Assembly (NCBI GenBank): GCA_026315105.1 | Contig: CM048745.1 | Span: 537,802,758 to 537,866,757 of the forward strand | DNA from: Locusta migratoria | Taxonomy: Eukaryota; Arthropoda; Insecta; Orthoptera; Acrididae | Direction: 5' to 3' | Length of the DNA stretch: 64,000 bases | Shown: positions 22,790-33,142 of the stretch, piece by piece | Numbering within the stretch: the stretch's first letter is position 1 | Layout: each line of letters begins with the position of its first letter | Position numbers and translations under genes: made by a program | Notes under the pieces: model-generated | Databases searched by the model: none | What the model saw: the letters and a program-made list of their open reading frames with translations, nothing else | Told to the model about the DNA's origin: nothing

Positions 22790-23900
22790 AATTAAACTTC
22801 CCCTATTTAACACTTTATAGCATGGAAAGTAATTATCGTACTAGTACCACACCTGGCAACATTAATGTCCAGAGTATGGGGTGTATTATTTCATGTGCCA
22901 CAGCGCCACCGTCCAGTTCCAACTATGGCCACCAGGTGCCGTGATCAGTCATCGTGACTTGGACAGAAGGAACAGGGCGTTATTGATGAAGCTCTATTAT
23001 CAGTACCACAGTAACTTAGCAGAATTAGAGAATATCGTTGGCTGGAAGGATTACAGAAGAGTCCTTTTTCTCCACCTGCTGTTCGAATCTAATGAGAACT
23101 GGGCGTCGCTCAGGGAAGAGGCCGACGACCGGTTGCACCACAGCTGGTTGATGAAATCGCTGTTGCTATGGCAGACAACGCTGGGCACAATTCCCGATCA
23201 TCAAGCAATGCTGGTGGGTTCACTGTAAGTAAGGTGCTCGAACCATTCTCAAATGGTATCCCCGTACCAAATACATATCCTACAGCGGCTTGCTCATAGG
23301 ACACATATCAACGTGTTGACTTCGCTGTGCACGTTCTCGAATGGATGGAAGTTTACGAGGACTAACCACGGTCCATCCTATGGACAGGCGAAGCTGAGAA
23401 AACACACAGAATTTGCCGAGTGTGTGGATTTTCGCCTCCAGTCACTGTGCATCAAGGTCCTCTGTATGAGACCGTGTGGCTTCACGGCTACGTTCATCAT
23501 TTGCCCATTTTTTGTTTTTTTTATTTTACGCTCACGGACTTAAAGGGTGCAGCGTTACTGCGACATGCTTCGCCAGCATGTCATACCCACCATACAGATG
23601 AGAGACGCATTCAGTTGAAATGTTCCCATGCAAGATGGTGCCCCACCGCACATCGCTCGTGAACTTCAGTTGCTTTTCCGAAAAGCAGTTGGAAACGATC
23701 GAATTATCAGACGATTTCCAGATATTTTACCGACACAGTCACTTGATCTGAGTCCCTGTGATTTCTCTTTGAGGGGCTACCTCAAGGACAGAGTTTACCA
23801 GAGTAACATTCACACATGTGCTGATCTGAAGCGCAGCACATCAAGAGAGGTAACCAGAGTACCTGTGGACATACTTCACATCATTTAAAATTTCCGGGCT
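22790..23900 (+). pseudogene. Tc1/mariner-superfamily transposase relic
   Basis: Starts with a TIR-like ggttataattaaacttccc. The N-terminal helix-turn-helix region (RNRALLMKLYYQ) is followed, over at least two frame changes, by a mid region with GGFTVSKVL and ILWTGEAEKTH. The catalytic end is QDGAPPHIARELQLLF, DLSPCDFSLRGYLKDRVYQ (23628-23888). The catalytic block DGAPPH ... SPDL-type order is typical of a mariner-related insect family. Stops and shifts make it inactive. Confidence 0.82.
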
Positions 23901-24070
23901 AATGGGCCGTGGTAGATTTGTAAAACTTTGCTCTAACGTTTCATCTTCGGCTGCGGAAGACATTTTCAGACCTAAAGTGGCGAACTGTCTCAGAATCTCT
24001 TCCTCAGCCGAAAATAAAACGTTAGTGGGAGGTTTTACAAATCGATCTCGGCTTATGAGCCCGCAAATTT
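23889..24070. repeat. Short foldback next to the transposase relic
   Basis: Arms at about 23893-23960 and 24000-24066 pair in inverted orientation (gatttgtaaaac / gttttacaaatc; aacgttt / aaacgtt). It starts where the mariner-like frame stops. Confidence 0.65.
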
Positions 24071-24207
24071 TAAATTATGTAAACTCTGGCCGTGAAGGCT
24101 CACATGATTCCTGCGCTTTGATTCATCTGGACACTGATGGACGCCGTATTGAGTCCCTTTTATAGCATTAATGGTACCTGATGAGTCATAGATGAACATC
24201 AAAAGTC

Positions 24208-24406
24208 AAATGTTCAAATGTCTGTAAATCTATCGGACCAAACTGCGTGGTTATCAGTCCGTAGCTTACAAACTACTGAAACTAAGGTAAACTAACCTAC
24301 GGACAAACACACACACCCATGCCCCAGGGAAGACTCGAACCACCACGGCGAGCAACCGCGCGCTCCGCAGCGAGGTGCTTTAAACCGCTCGGCTACTCCA
24401 CCGCGG
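24208..24406 (-). mobile_element. SINE, family A type 2
   Basis: Minus-strand copy with tail tgttcaaatgtctgtaaatc, B-box remnant and A box cggctactccaccgcgg (reverse). Confidence 0.88.
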
Positions 24407-24639
24407 CCAATAAAAGCCCTTGACATTAATGCTACCAAGTTTGTTACTCGTACAGTAATTAGTTTCTTTGCTATGACAACCCTGTATAATGTAAATTAGG
24501 CCCCAGTGATGGCACGTTGTCGAAAGTGCTTTCCCTGAAGAGTGAATGGTAGTGCAGTTTGTTTTATAGCCGAGACGTTTGATGTCACGGTATTCGATTT
24601 CTTCATGTGGGTCACGTGAAAGTCTGAAGAGTACGAGAC

Positions 24640-24890
24640 TCCTGTCCAGACTATAGTAAGCGTCACACAGGAAGGCGGCCCAGTTTATAGCCGTTCTACG
24701 CATCCCCTTCCATTAGCATCCTGTCAGCCAATAATATGCATTTCCTAGGCGCATGGCTAGCCGCGAGTTAACGTAACGTTTCTTCCTCAGGCGCAACTGT
24801 TAGCGCTCGGACGTAGCTCCTCCCCTTCACGCTTTCCATATTGCTCCGTCTTTATGCGCCGAAGCGCCTTCTTACATGACGCCAACTATA
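24640..24890. repeat. Unclassified repeat; empty-site counterpart of 33.1-34.9 kb
   Basis: gcgtcacacaggaaggcggcccag and the following 200 bases match 33123-33142 plus 34686-34918, where a hAT element splits the sequence. Shared phrases include ctcctccccttca, gcgccttcctac-type and gacgcc. The family itself is unknown to me. Confidence 0.75.
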
Positions 24891-24949
24891 GTCCATGAAC
24901 AGCGGAAGTTAAGCGAGGGAACTGGAGAGTATTCTGCGGGAATTCTGTA

Positions 24950-25250
24950 CGTGGTGGTGACGATTCTGTGATTGGAGCACTTAGTGTGAGCGACTGCGCG
25001 AGGCCGTGACGTGGTCGTGTAGTTGAGTTGTGAGCGGACACGGCGGCGGTGAGAGCGGCAGGCGTTGAACCCGAGCCACGGCGGAAGCGCGCGCGCCCGC
25101 CCCACTTCCGGCGCGCCTGGCCTGGCCTGCCGCCTTTGTCGTGCGGCTTCTGCTCTCGTTAGCGCTCCGCACCGCCGGGCTTCACTCGGGAAGCGGGTTT
25201 GTTGCACTGATTGTCACTCGGAAGCACTTCACTACTGTATCGATCCGTAA
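24950..25250. other. CpG-rich block
   Basis: Very CpG-dense (runs such as gcgcgcgcgcccgcc near 25088). It could be an unmethylated promoter island, but no exon can be shown. Overlapping frames on both strands are low-complexity. Confidence 0.4.
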
Positions 25251-25283
25251 TGTATAGGCTCGTCACTTCCAAGTACAGTAGGA

Positions 25284-25880
25284 CGCCGCGGTGGAGTCGC
25301 CGAGCGTTCCAAGGCGCCTAGCTGCGGAGCGCTCCGCTGCTCTCCGTCGGAGGTTCGAATCCTCAATCGGGCCTGGGTCTATTTCTTCTCCTTAGCGTAA
25401 GTTAAAGTAATTAGTAAGCAAAAATGTTTGTAAATCTTAAGAGACTTAACTGCGGGGTCATCAGTCCCTAAACTTAATAACTACTTTATACTAAAGACGA
25501 CACAAACATTCATGCCCGAGGGGGGATTCGAACCCCCCGACGGTGGACGGCCGCGCGCACCGCAATACCGCGCTCCAGTAAAATGTTCAAATGTTTGTAG
25601 AGTCTATGGGACTTAACTACGGGGTCATCAGTCCCTAAACTTACAAACTACTTATGAACTACTTACAACTAAGGACGGCACAAATATCCATGCCCGAGGG
25701 GGGATTCGAACCCCCGACCGTAGTGGCCGTGCAGACCGTGACTGGCGCACCGCAGTCCCCTCGGCCACCGCGGCCGGCCGCGCTCCAGTACGTGCGGATA
25801 ATTCGCCGCGGCAGTTAGTAAGCCTAGGGACTCATAACCAACGTAGTAAAAAGCCACATAGATTTACAAAGATTTGAACA
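25284..25880. mobile_element. Three SINEs nested inside one another
   Basis: Outer copy (+) occupies 25284-25410 and resumes at about 25824-25880. The middle copy (-) occupies 25420-25569 and 25791-25814. The inner copy (-) occupies 25581-25779. TSDs show the order: TTAGTAAGC at 25411-25419 and 25815-25823 for the middle copy, and GCGCTCCAGTA at 25570-25580 and 25780-25790 for the inner copy. The inner copy has an intact B box and is the youngest. Confidence 0.93.
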
Positions 25881-26699
25881 TTTTGATAGAGTACACATGA
25901 ACATATGGGGCCGGAATATGTGCCATTATTGAAATTATCGTATTACTCGATTTTCAATGAAAAATGCTGTTTTTTTAATATTTAAAACATTTGACTCCCA
26001 AAACAAATGGAAAACACTGTGTAAAACAAAAATCACATGCATAATATCTATATATTTATAACAACAAACTTATTAACTGAAAAAAAAATCAACTTCTAAG
26101 GTAGTAATATTTTTACGTTCATCTTCATCAGTCGGCTTTTTCTATTATATGAAATCGTTAGTTCTTTGCTAGACAGTAGTTTTTGAAGAAAAAAAAAATC
26201 AATGTCAAAGCTGATGCAAAATCACGTTTTCAGTTATATACATCGAAAAATCGTCTAAAGATGAGCATTTAGCACTGATACATATAGGCCAATAGTTAAT
26301 GACGTTATGGTAATTCATGTTTTTGTGTTATCGTGCTGTAGCTTGGGTACTTTTAAACATGAGCGACTTCCCGAGCGCCTTTAGAAATTTCCTCTTTTTG
26401 GATGTCTGACCTCTAATAACACTAACCATACCGCAAGAGGATGGATATGTAGAGCTAGTAGCGCAAAGGAACACACATCTCAATCCTAGGCAAGATTGCT
26501 GCACATCTTGCATCTACTACTAGTACACGTATCCCTGGCTAAACCATTTTGCGCGATTAGATAAGGATGATTTGTACGCTCGGAAGGTTGTTGACGGAAT
26601 CCCGTTACAACCGCGCCATTGTCGATTAAGGGCAAGGAGCATGTTGGTCGGGGTAATTTTCGTGTTTTTGGGTAAGGCCTTTGTGTCATACACACAGAT
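25881..26699. other. No recognisable feature in AT-rich sequence
   Basis: Bases 25900-26330 are AT-rich. Frames at 26328-26722 (minus) show no domain and may be shadows of the PLE relic that follows. Confidence 0.4.
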
Positions 26700-27080
26700 A
26701 GAATCGACAGTATTTCACGCAAACACGACGTAAAGATTGCTCATAAACCGACAAAGAAAATGAAAGTCTGTTTCAGATGAGCAAAAGAGAAAAGAGACCC
26801 GCGTGCAATGCCGGGAATATATCACATACCATGTACATGTGGAGAAGTATATGTTGGAAACGCAGAATGTAAATGGCGCGGTAAATTTGAACAAGCGGAG
26901 GAATCGGCACTGCAGTAGCACACGTTAAGATCCCGCCGCGGAAAGCGCTACCACACTCATTAGTTTAAGAGATACATAGGCACGGCACTGGTTTCAACAA
27001 GAAAGAGGAAAGCCCAAGGTAAACGGATGTTGGATTCCTGTGCTGCAGCGAACGAATGTTGCTGGTAGTAAGGGAAGATC
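26700..27080 (+). pseudogene. Penelope-like element relic, GIY-YIG region
   Basis: Read in one frame with lesions: a basic segment with HKPTKKMK, then MPGIYHIPCTCGEVYVG, the GIY-YIG nuclease core with the CxC typical of PLEs. Remnants of a SAVAH-type motif and GFNKKEESP near 26990-27015 match the PLE C-terminus. The RT part is absent. Confidence 0.8.
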
Positions 27081-27288
27081 CACAGCGGTAATTACGACTG
27101 AAAAGCCTTCGGACATCGGCGTACCAGTTACTTACAGGGTCGACAATTATTGAACTAAATGAAATAAAATCGTCATAACTTCTGAACAGTTTACCTTATA
27201 ACGTTCAAACTGAACGAATGGCCACGGAGCAGGGTAGGAATTAGTATAAGGACTTTGTGAATATGGTTTGATTTAGAAACTGAAATAC

Positions 27289-27323
<35 letters not shown>
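27289..27323. repeat. (TTA)n microsatellite
   Basis: About eleven consecutive TTA units in AT-rich sequence. Confidence 0.95.
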
Positions 27324-27324
<1 letters not shown>

Positions 27325-27459
27325 TTTTTTAGATAGAGAAAGCTGTTTTTAAATGATCTTGTTCTAAAATTATTTCGAAGTTAGAGTTTGTGAAGTTATT
27401 CTCCTGCCCAGTAAATGATCTAACATCGTACTGAAATTACCTAAAAATTGAACTTAGGT

Positions 27460-29634
27460 ACACATTTAGGTGAGAAAAGTTTTTAAGATTACAAATATAA
27501 ATTACTGTATAACTCTATACCAAAACAATAATATTGATTTTGCAGCCAAGATCGCATTTTTCATTTATTATGTTACCGGTTTCGGCGTGCTCGACGCCAT
27601 CTTCAGACCTGTCGTAATTTTCATAACTTCACAACATTTTTATATACTAAAAGAGTACGTAAAAATGTATATAAAAATGTTGTGAAGTTATGTAAATTAC
27701 GGCAGGTCTGAAGACGGCGTCGAGCACGCCGAAACCGGTAACATAATAAATGAAAAATGCTATCTTAGCTGCAAAATCATTATTAAACAATTATAGATCG
27801 CCCCATCGAACAATGAGTTCCTTATATAACAAAAGAATAATGTTGTTACTATTCAATAAATACACAATGGATCGGGAGTATAAAGAAATAACGTTAATCT
27901 TTGGTCTGATAATATCTACTGCACAAGAAATTAATTATCTACATAAAAACTCGGCAAGCCACATGGAAGTGCATGGCAGAGGGTTCATCGAACCGCTTTT
28001 ATGATATTTCTCTAATAGCTTGCGGGGAAAAAGGGAACACTTAAATCTTTTCGTTTTCAACCTGATTTCTCTTATTATAACGATCTCTTTAACTTTTGTT
28101 TCATTTCTGTACGATTTCTGATCGAGACATCATATAATAATGTAAGTTGTTTGATGTTTTCAATAATTACCACTCAATGATAACGATGTGTAACTTATTT
28201 ACAGCAACCTTCCTAAAATCCAGAAATGACTACTTTTAATAATTTTCTGGGATTTTTAAGTACGCGCTCTGTACCAATGTGACTGATTGCACAATTTATC
28301 GGCTTCACTGAAAAATTGAATGCATTTCATTTCTTTTACGTCCATTGTTGAGAAACTGCATATCTTTTTTGTACAACATTAATCCGATGCCTTTACATAG
28401 AATATTTTACGATTTTCACAGTCTTCAACTTGTGTAACATTAACAATAATCCACATCGCGCAACAACCATATCGACTCAGAACATATTTACAGCTCTGGT
28501 TTCCCGTTCTTCCTACTAAAATATTTCACAGGTATTTACGGCCAGGGAATATTAATTCAAAAACCTTTCTTTAAAAAGCTGGCAATTGACCATTAATGAG
28601 TGTGAGGTCATCCCTTAATAAGTGTGAGGTCATCCATTAATAAGTGTGAGGTCATCCATATGGCCACTAAAAGAAATTCGTTAAACATCAGTTACATGAT
28701 GAATCAGTCAAACCTATAGACCATGAATTCTACTATATACCTAGCAATAACTATTACGAACAAGTTGAATTGGAAAGAACACATAGAAAATATTGTAGGG
28801 AAGGGGAACCAAACGCTACATTTCATCGGCAGAACACTTCGAAGAGGCAGCTCATTTTGTATTATCGCGATGTAGGGGAGAGAGTGTCACTGAAATTATG
28901 CACGAGTTGGGGGTGAAAATCGTTAAAAGAAAGAGATTCATTTTCGAAATTTCTTTCACCAACTTTCTCTTTCGCAAGCGAACATATTTTGTTAGCACCT
29001 ACCTAGAGAGATCGTTAAAATAAGAGAAATCAGGTTGAAAACGAAAAGATTTAGGTGTTCCCTTTTTCCCCGCAAGCTATTAGAGAAATATCATAAAAGC
29101 GGTTCGATGAACCCTCTGCCATGCACTTCCATGTGGCTTGCCGAGTTTTTATGTAGATAATTAATTTCTTGTGCAGTAGATATTATCAGACCAAAGATTA
29201 ACGTTATTTCTTTATACTCCCGATCCATTGTGTATTTATTGAATAGTAACAACATTATTCTTTTGTTATATAAGGAACTCATTGTTCGATGTGGCGATCT
29301 ATAATTGTTTAATAATGATTTTGCAGCCAAGATCGCATTTTTCATTTATTATGTTACCGGTTTCGGCGTGCTCGACGCCGTCTTCAGACCTGCCGTAATT
29401 TACATAACTTCATAACATTTTTATATACATTTTATGTACTCTTTTAGTATATAAAAATGTTGTGAAGTTATGTAAATTACGACAGGTCTGAAGATGGCGT
29501 CGAGCACGTCGAAACCGGTAACATAATAAATGAAAAATGCGATCTTGGCTGTAAAATCAATATTATTGTTTTGGTTTAGAGTTATACAGTAATTTATATT
29601 TGTAATCTTAAAAACTTTTCTCACCTAAATGTGT
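27460..29634. repeat. Large inverted repeat, two 628-bp arms
   Basis: Left arm 27460-28087 and right arm 29008-29634 are near-identical inverted copies. An 84-codon frame in each (27750-28004 plus, 29091-29345 minus) is the same throughout. The spacer is 920 bp. Each arm also contains its own hairpin (27536-27776, 29321-29560) with CTGANGA-GAAA motifs. The outer part of each arm includes the 3' end of a CR1/Jockey LINE. The frames carry no known domain and are unlikely to be translated. Confidence 0.93.
28730..29160 (+). mobile_element. CR1/Jockey LINE 3' end fragment
   Basis: Degenerate translation follows the pattern of 3836-4387: ITNKLNWKEHIENIVGKG, LHFIGRTLRRG and then VTEIMHELG. The 3' end (ccctctgcc ... 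tggcttgccgagttttt) matches the ends at 4560-4600 and 52930-52980. The last part is shared with the right arm of the inverted repeat. Confidence 0.8.
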
Positions 29635-30290
29635 AGCGCTAATACACTAACTCGCCGGAAACTGAAGCAGAACAAGAAACAGCGGCCCCTGTATACACCG
29701 CTGACGACCCACCGCGCGTGCGCGAAACCAAAGTAGAAGCCACCTAGGCGCAATAGAACTAGTAACGCGCCGGTGGATCGGCTTCAATCTGAAAAGTCAG
29801 CTGTTGCTGAACACTGTCTGAATGAGGGACACAAGATGTTATATGATGAAACTAAATTGATTGCTCCTGCTTCCCGCTACTGGGAATGTGTTATTAAAGA
29901 ATCCATGGAAATTCGTATGGCCGATAATATTATTAATAGGGACAAGGGCTTTCCTCTACGTAAAACTTGGAACCCGATCTTATCTGACATTGAGCAACAA
30001 CGCTCTTCATTTCGACCTGCTGTTTCTTTTAACTAGCCTTGTCTCGACCCATCGTTTTTGCCGATTTTCTCCACCGGCGCGCTACTAGTTCTATTGCGCC
30101 TAGGTAGCTTCTATTTTGGTCTCGCGCACGCGCGGTGGGTCGTCAGCAGTGTATACAGGGGCCGCTGTTTCTTGTTCTGCTTCAGTTTCCGGCGAGTTAG
30201 TGTATTAGCGCTCTCACCTGAAGATGGCAGCCAGTTGGTCTGCCGAAATATCGTGTCTAGTTGACAACGGTATCCGGCTGCATACCCGAG
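29635..30290 (+). mobile_element. Penelope-like element remnant between 142-bp inverted repeats
   Basis: Arms 29635-29776 and 30071-30212 are inverted copies, beginning agcgctaatacactaactcg and ending with its complement. Between them, frame 29773-30036 encodes KSAVAEHCLNEGH, RYWECVIKESMEIRM and NRDKGFPLRKTWNPIL, the end of a PLE protein after the GIY-YIG domain. After the right arm comes CTGAAGA - hairpin - GAAATATCGTGTC (30218-30253), repeated in the copy at 31716-31746. Confidence 0.87.
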
Positions 30291-31009
30291 ATGAATATTA
30301 TCTCAGGAACATCTTAGAAGAAAGACACGATGTACCCGAAGCAGTGTGGGATTTTCACATTTTCCGCCAGTAGGTATTCAAATTTTGACGCCCCACCGAC
30401 CTCTACAAATCGATACCCTATTTCACAATCATACTAATTGTAATCTTTTGTCAACGAAACTGTAGCTTTTTGGTTTGTGCACTATCGTTCTAATTATACC
30501 GCCAATTCTCCGTAATTGGTTTGACTGGAACTAGTTGATCAAGTGGCACTTCCTGGATTATTTCTACAACACAACTATTTGATTTGGATTGCACAAGAAA
30601 TAGTTTTTGTTTATATCTCTGAGCTAGTAAAAGCACAGTCACATACTACTAATAATGTGGCGGTAAGGTATACCTTAGTACTTCTTACTCAATAGCTTAA
30701 TGTACATTCGGTAAACGTAATTAAATAACTTTTATTACACATACAGTTTACAAATTTTCGCCCAGTATTTGCCGCTCCTATAGCGACATTGACATTTTGA
30801 GCCAGAGTGGACTCGAACCTGCTTTTTATTTATTTATTTATTTGGGATTTATTTATTTTTACTATTCTTCGGGTCAGTGGCTGATTTACCAGTAGGCTGA
30901 ATAGACTGGAGTCTGGCTGGGTAAGTCAGTTCGAAGGTCGGAGAAAGGCAACGGCATACCACCTCCAAACAAGACCATGCCTAGTAAAGCACTGTTGAGT
31001 TCAAACCAG
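30291..31009. other. No recognisable feature
   Basis: AT-rich sequence with a short (TTTA)n run near 30830. Bases 30880-31005 (aggctgaatagactggagtctgg) resemble gene-internal or repeat sequence I cannot place. Confidence 0.4.
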
Positions 31010-31551
31010 TTTTCGGATTGTTGGCTGCTTTACCTTTAAGGAGGTAATAAAAGTAGTAGATGAGTTTTGTTATTTGGGCATTTCTGAAGAAGCGAAATTT
31101 TAGTTTAAATGTTAGGAAGTCCTTTCTGAAAGCATTTCTCTGGAGTGTAGCATTGAATGGGGGTGAAACGTGGACGATAAGGAGTTCAGACAAAAAGATG
31201 ATAGAAGCTTTCAAGATGTGGTACTACAGTCGAATGATGGTAATTAGATGTGTAGATCACATAAGTAATGGGGAGTTGCTCAGCAGAATTGGGGAGAAAA
31301 GGAGTTTCTGACATATCGTGACTAAGAGACGGTGGGACCACATTCTGAGACATCAAGGAATCGTCCTTACAAGGAAGTGTGTGGGGTAAAAATCGTAGAG
31401 GGAGACCGAGGGAGGAATACAGTAAGGAAATTCAAAAGGATGTAGGTTGCCGTTCTTATTCTCAGATGAAGATGCTTGAACAGAACAGGGTAGCGTGGAG
31501 AGCCGTATGAAAGCAGTCTGCAGACTGAAGACCACAACAACAACAACAACA
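31010..31551 (+). mobile_element. RTE-type LINE, 5'-truncated copy
   Basis: Frame 31060-31311 encodes NVRKSFLKAFLWSVALNGGE, TWTIRSSDKKMIEAF and a decayed tail, nearly the same as 16186-16932. A frameshift follows near 31311 and the body continues to a (CAA)n tail at 31530-31551. It is a dead copy of the same family. Confidence 0.9.
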
Positions 31552-31639
31552 TAATACCAATACTCTGAGATTTTCAGTTATCAGTCGATCTTTTTAAAAA
31601 TCTTTATTAGCAACCATGATTTGGCCATTATCAATGCAT

Positions 31640-32165
31640 GTGTATAATTGAAAATGTTATTGATGATATTCATGTCGGGTTTCCAACCGGATCGTCGAGT
31701 CATCTTGACACAATATTTCTGCGGACCACCTGGCCGCCATCTTCAGGTGTGAATGCTGCTGAGTCTCGTAAGGAAACTGAAGTCTTGCGGTGACCGACGG
31801 CCTTATTTACGCCGCGAAGTACTAACGGCGCGTGCGCCAGACAGTCGTGGCTGCGTCCTCTGCCGCAAGCAGCCGGTGCAGCGCCTCAGTGGAGAAAACT
31901 GGCAGGAACGATGTATCGCTTACATGCGCTAGTTGTCACAGGTGGAGAAAAGAGCACGCTGTTTTTTGAAATTAGACAAAACTGGATTCCACATGTTGCT
32001 TAGAGGGAACCCCCTATCTCTCTTTATTAAATCGTCCGCGAACCTAATCTCAATAGATTCCTTTAAAACGCATTCCCAGTAGCGAGACGCAGAAGCAAGT
32101 CATACTTCATTCTGTGTCCTTCAGTTAAACAATGTTCCGCTACTGCGGATGTTATTAATGTGGAT
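31640..32165 (-). pseudogene. Penelope-like element relic, C-terminal end
   Basis: On the minus strand, from about 32165 down: a SAVAEHCL-like start, EGHRMKYD, a LLRLATGN-type stretch and decayed IRFADDLI-like sequence, broken by stops. The end at 31680-31746 carries CTGAAGA - hairpin - GAAATATTGTGTC, the same terminal motif as 30218-30253 but in inverse orientation. Confidence 0.75.
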
Positions 32166-32265
32166 AACTCACACCACGCCAAGTATGACAACTGGACATT
32201 TTTATCGTTTCAAATCTACACAAACACTATTTCAAAACAACAGTGGTTGACGTCATAGAACATCA

Positions 32266-32452
32266 AAATGTTTCAAATGTTTGTATAGTGTATGGGACTT
32301 AACTACGGGGTCATCAGTCCCTAAACTTACAAACTACTTATGAACTAGGACGTCACAAATATCCATGCCCGAGGGGGGATTCGAACCCCCGACCGTAGTG
32401 GCCGTGCAGACCGTGACTGGAGCGCCTTAGTCCCCTCGGCCACCGCGGCCGG
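32266..32452 (-). mobile_element. SINE, family A, with 12-bp TSD
   Basis: Near full length with good A and B boxes. The exact direct repeat CATAGAACATCA lies at 32254-32265 and 32453-32464. Confidence 0.95.
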
Positions 32453-32464
32453 CATAGAACATCA

Positions 32465-33100
32465 TTTGGGCATGTGCTGCCCTCTACAGTATATAATAAT
32501 AAAGACAATGGTTTGGATGTTTTGCGACAATATTTGACATAAATAGAAGGTAACTAACGATTAAAGTTCTCTAAGAAATTCAGTGGAAGTTAAAGAGTCT
32601 ATTAGCTTTGTTTATAGTTAGTCCGTTACTCAGAAAAGTTAACTTGGCTAATTAACGGCCCTGTGCCCAACTATGTGTGGATTGTTGGTGTCCCACAATG
32701 CAGTTAGTTATCAGGCAGTGTATGTAGGCTCTCCCTGGCGATAGGCAGACTTGGTGTGGCGGCTGTCGCTTCTGGAACCTGGAAGAAAGGCGCGCAGCGC
32801 TATCTCGCACCTGGCGCCGACGCAACACGCCCGGAGCAGGGGTGGGGGAGGGCGAGGGTCGCGTGCCGCGCAGCTGCCGCCTGCGCCTGCGGTACTGGTC
32901 TGCGCGGCAGCTGCGCTCTCTGCCATTGTCGCGTCTTGAAAGGCGCCACCCGGCCTCCAGGCACGCGCCTTGTGCGCTAAGGAAGAGGGGCGCCGGCTTC
33001 CAGAATGCCTGCGTCCTCTCCAGGTACAAATTTTCAGGCACACGGGCGGTCTCCGTAAGGCAACGAAAAATGTAGCTGTTTCATCAGCATTCGTACAATT
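32465..33100. other. Spacer with GC-rich block (32750-33050)
   Basis: AT-rich to 32640, then CpG-dense. Several overlapping frames on both strands there have no domain. This is one of several GC-rich islands in the window. Confidence 0.4.
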
Positions 33101-33142
33101 CAGTTTTCACAGACTGTTATAGTCCGCGTCACGCAGAAGGCG

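Noticed and set aside
25284..25880. CRISPR-like or satellite array
   Set aside because: Repeats differ in orientation and length, spacers are parts of the outer SINE, and TSDs explain each border.
27750..28004. 84-codon frame as a conserved gene (identical at 29091-29345)
   Set aside because: The identity comes from the inverted duplication of DNA, not from protein selection. The frame spans a hairpin and a LINE 3' end in antisense.
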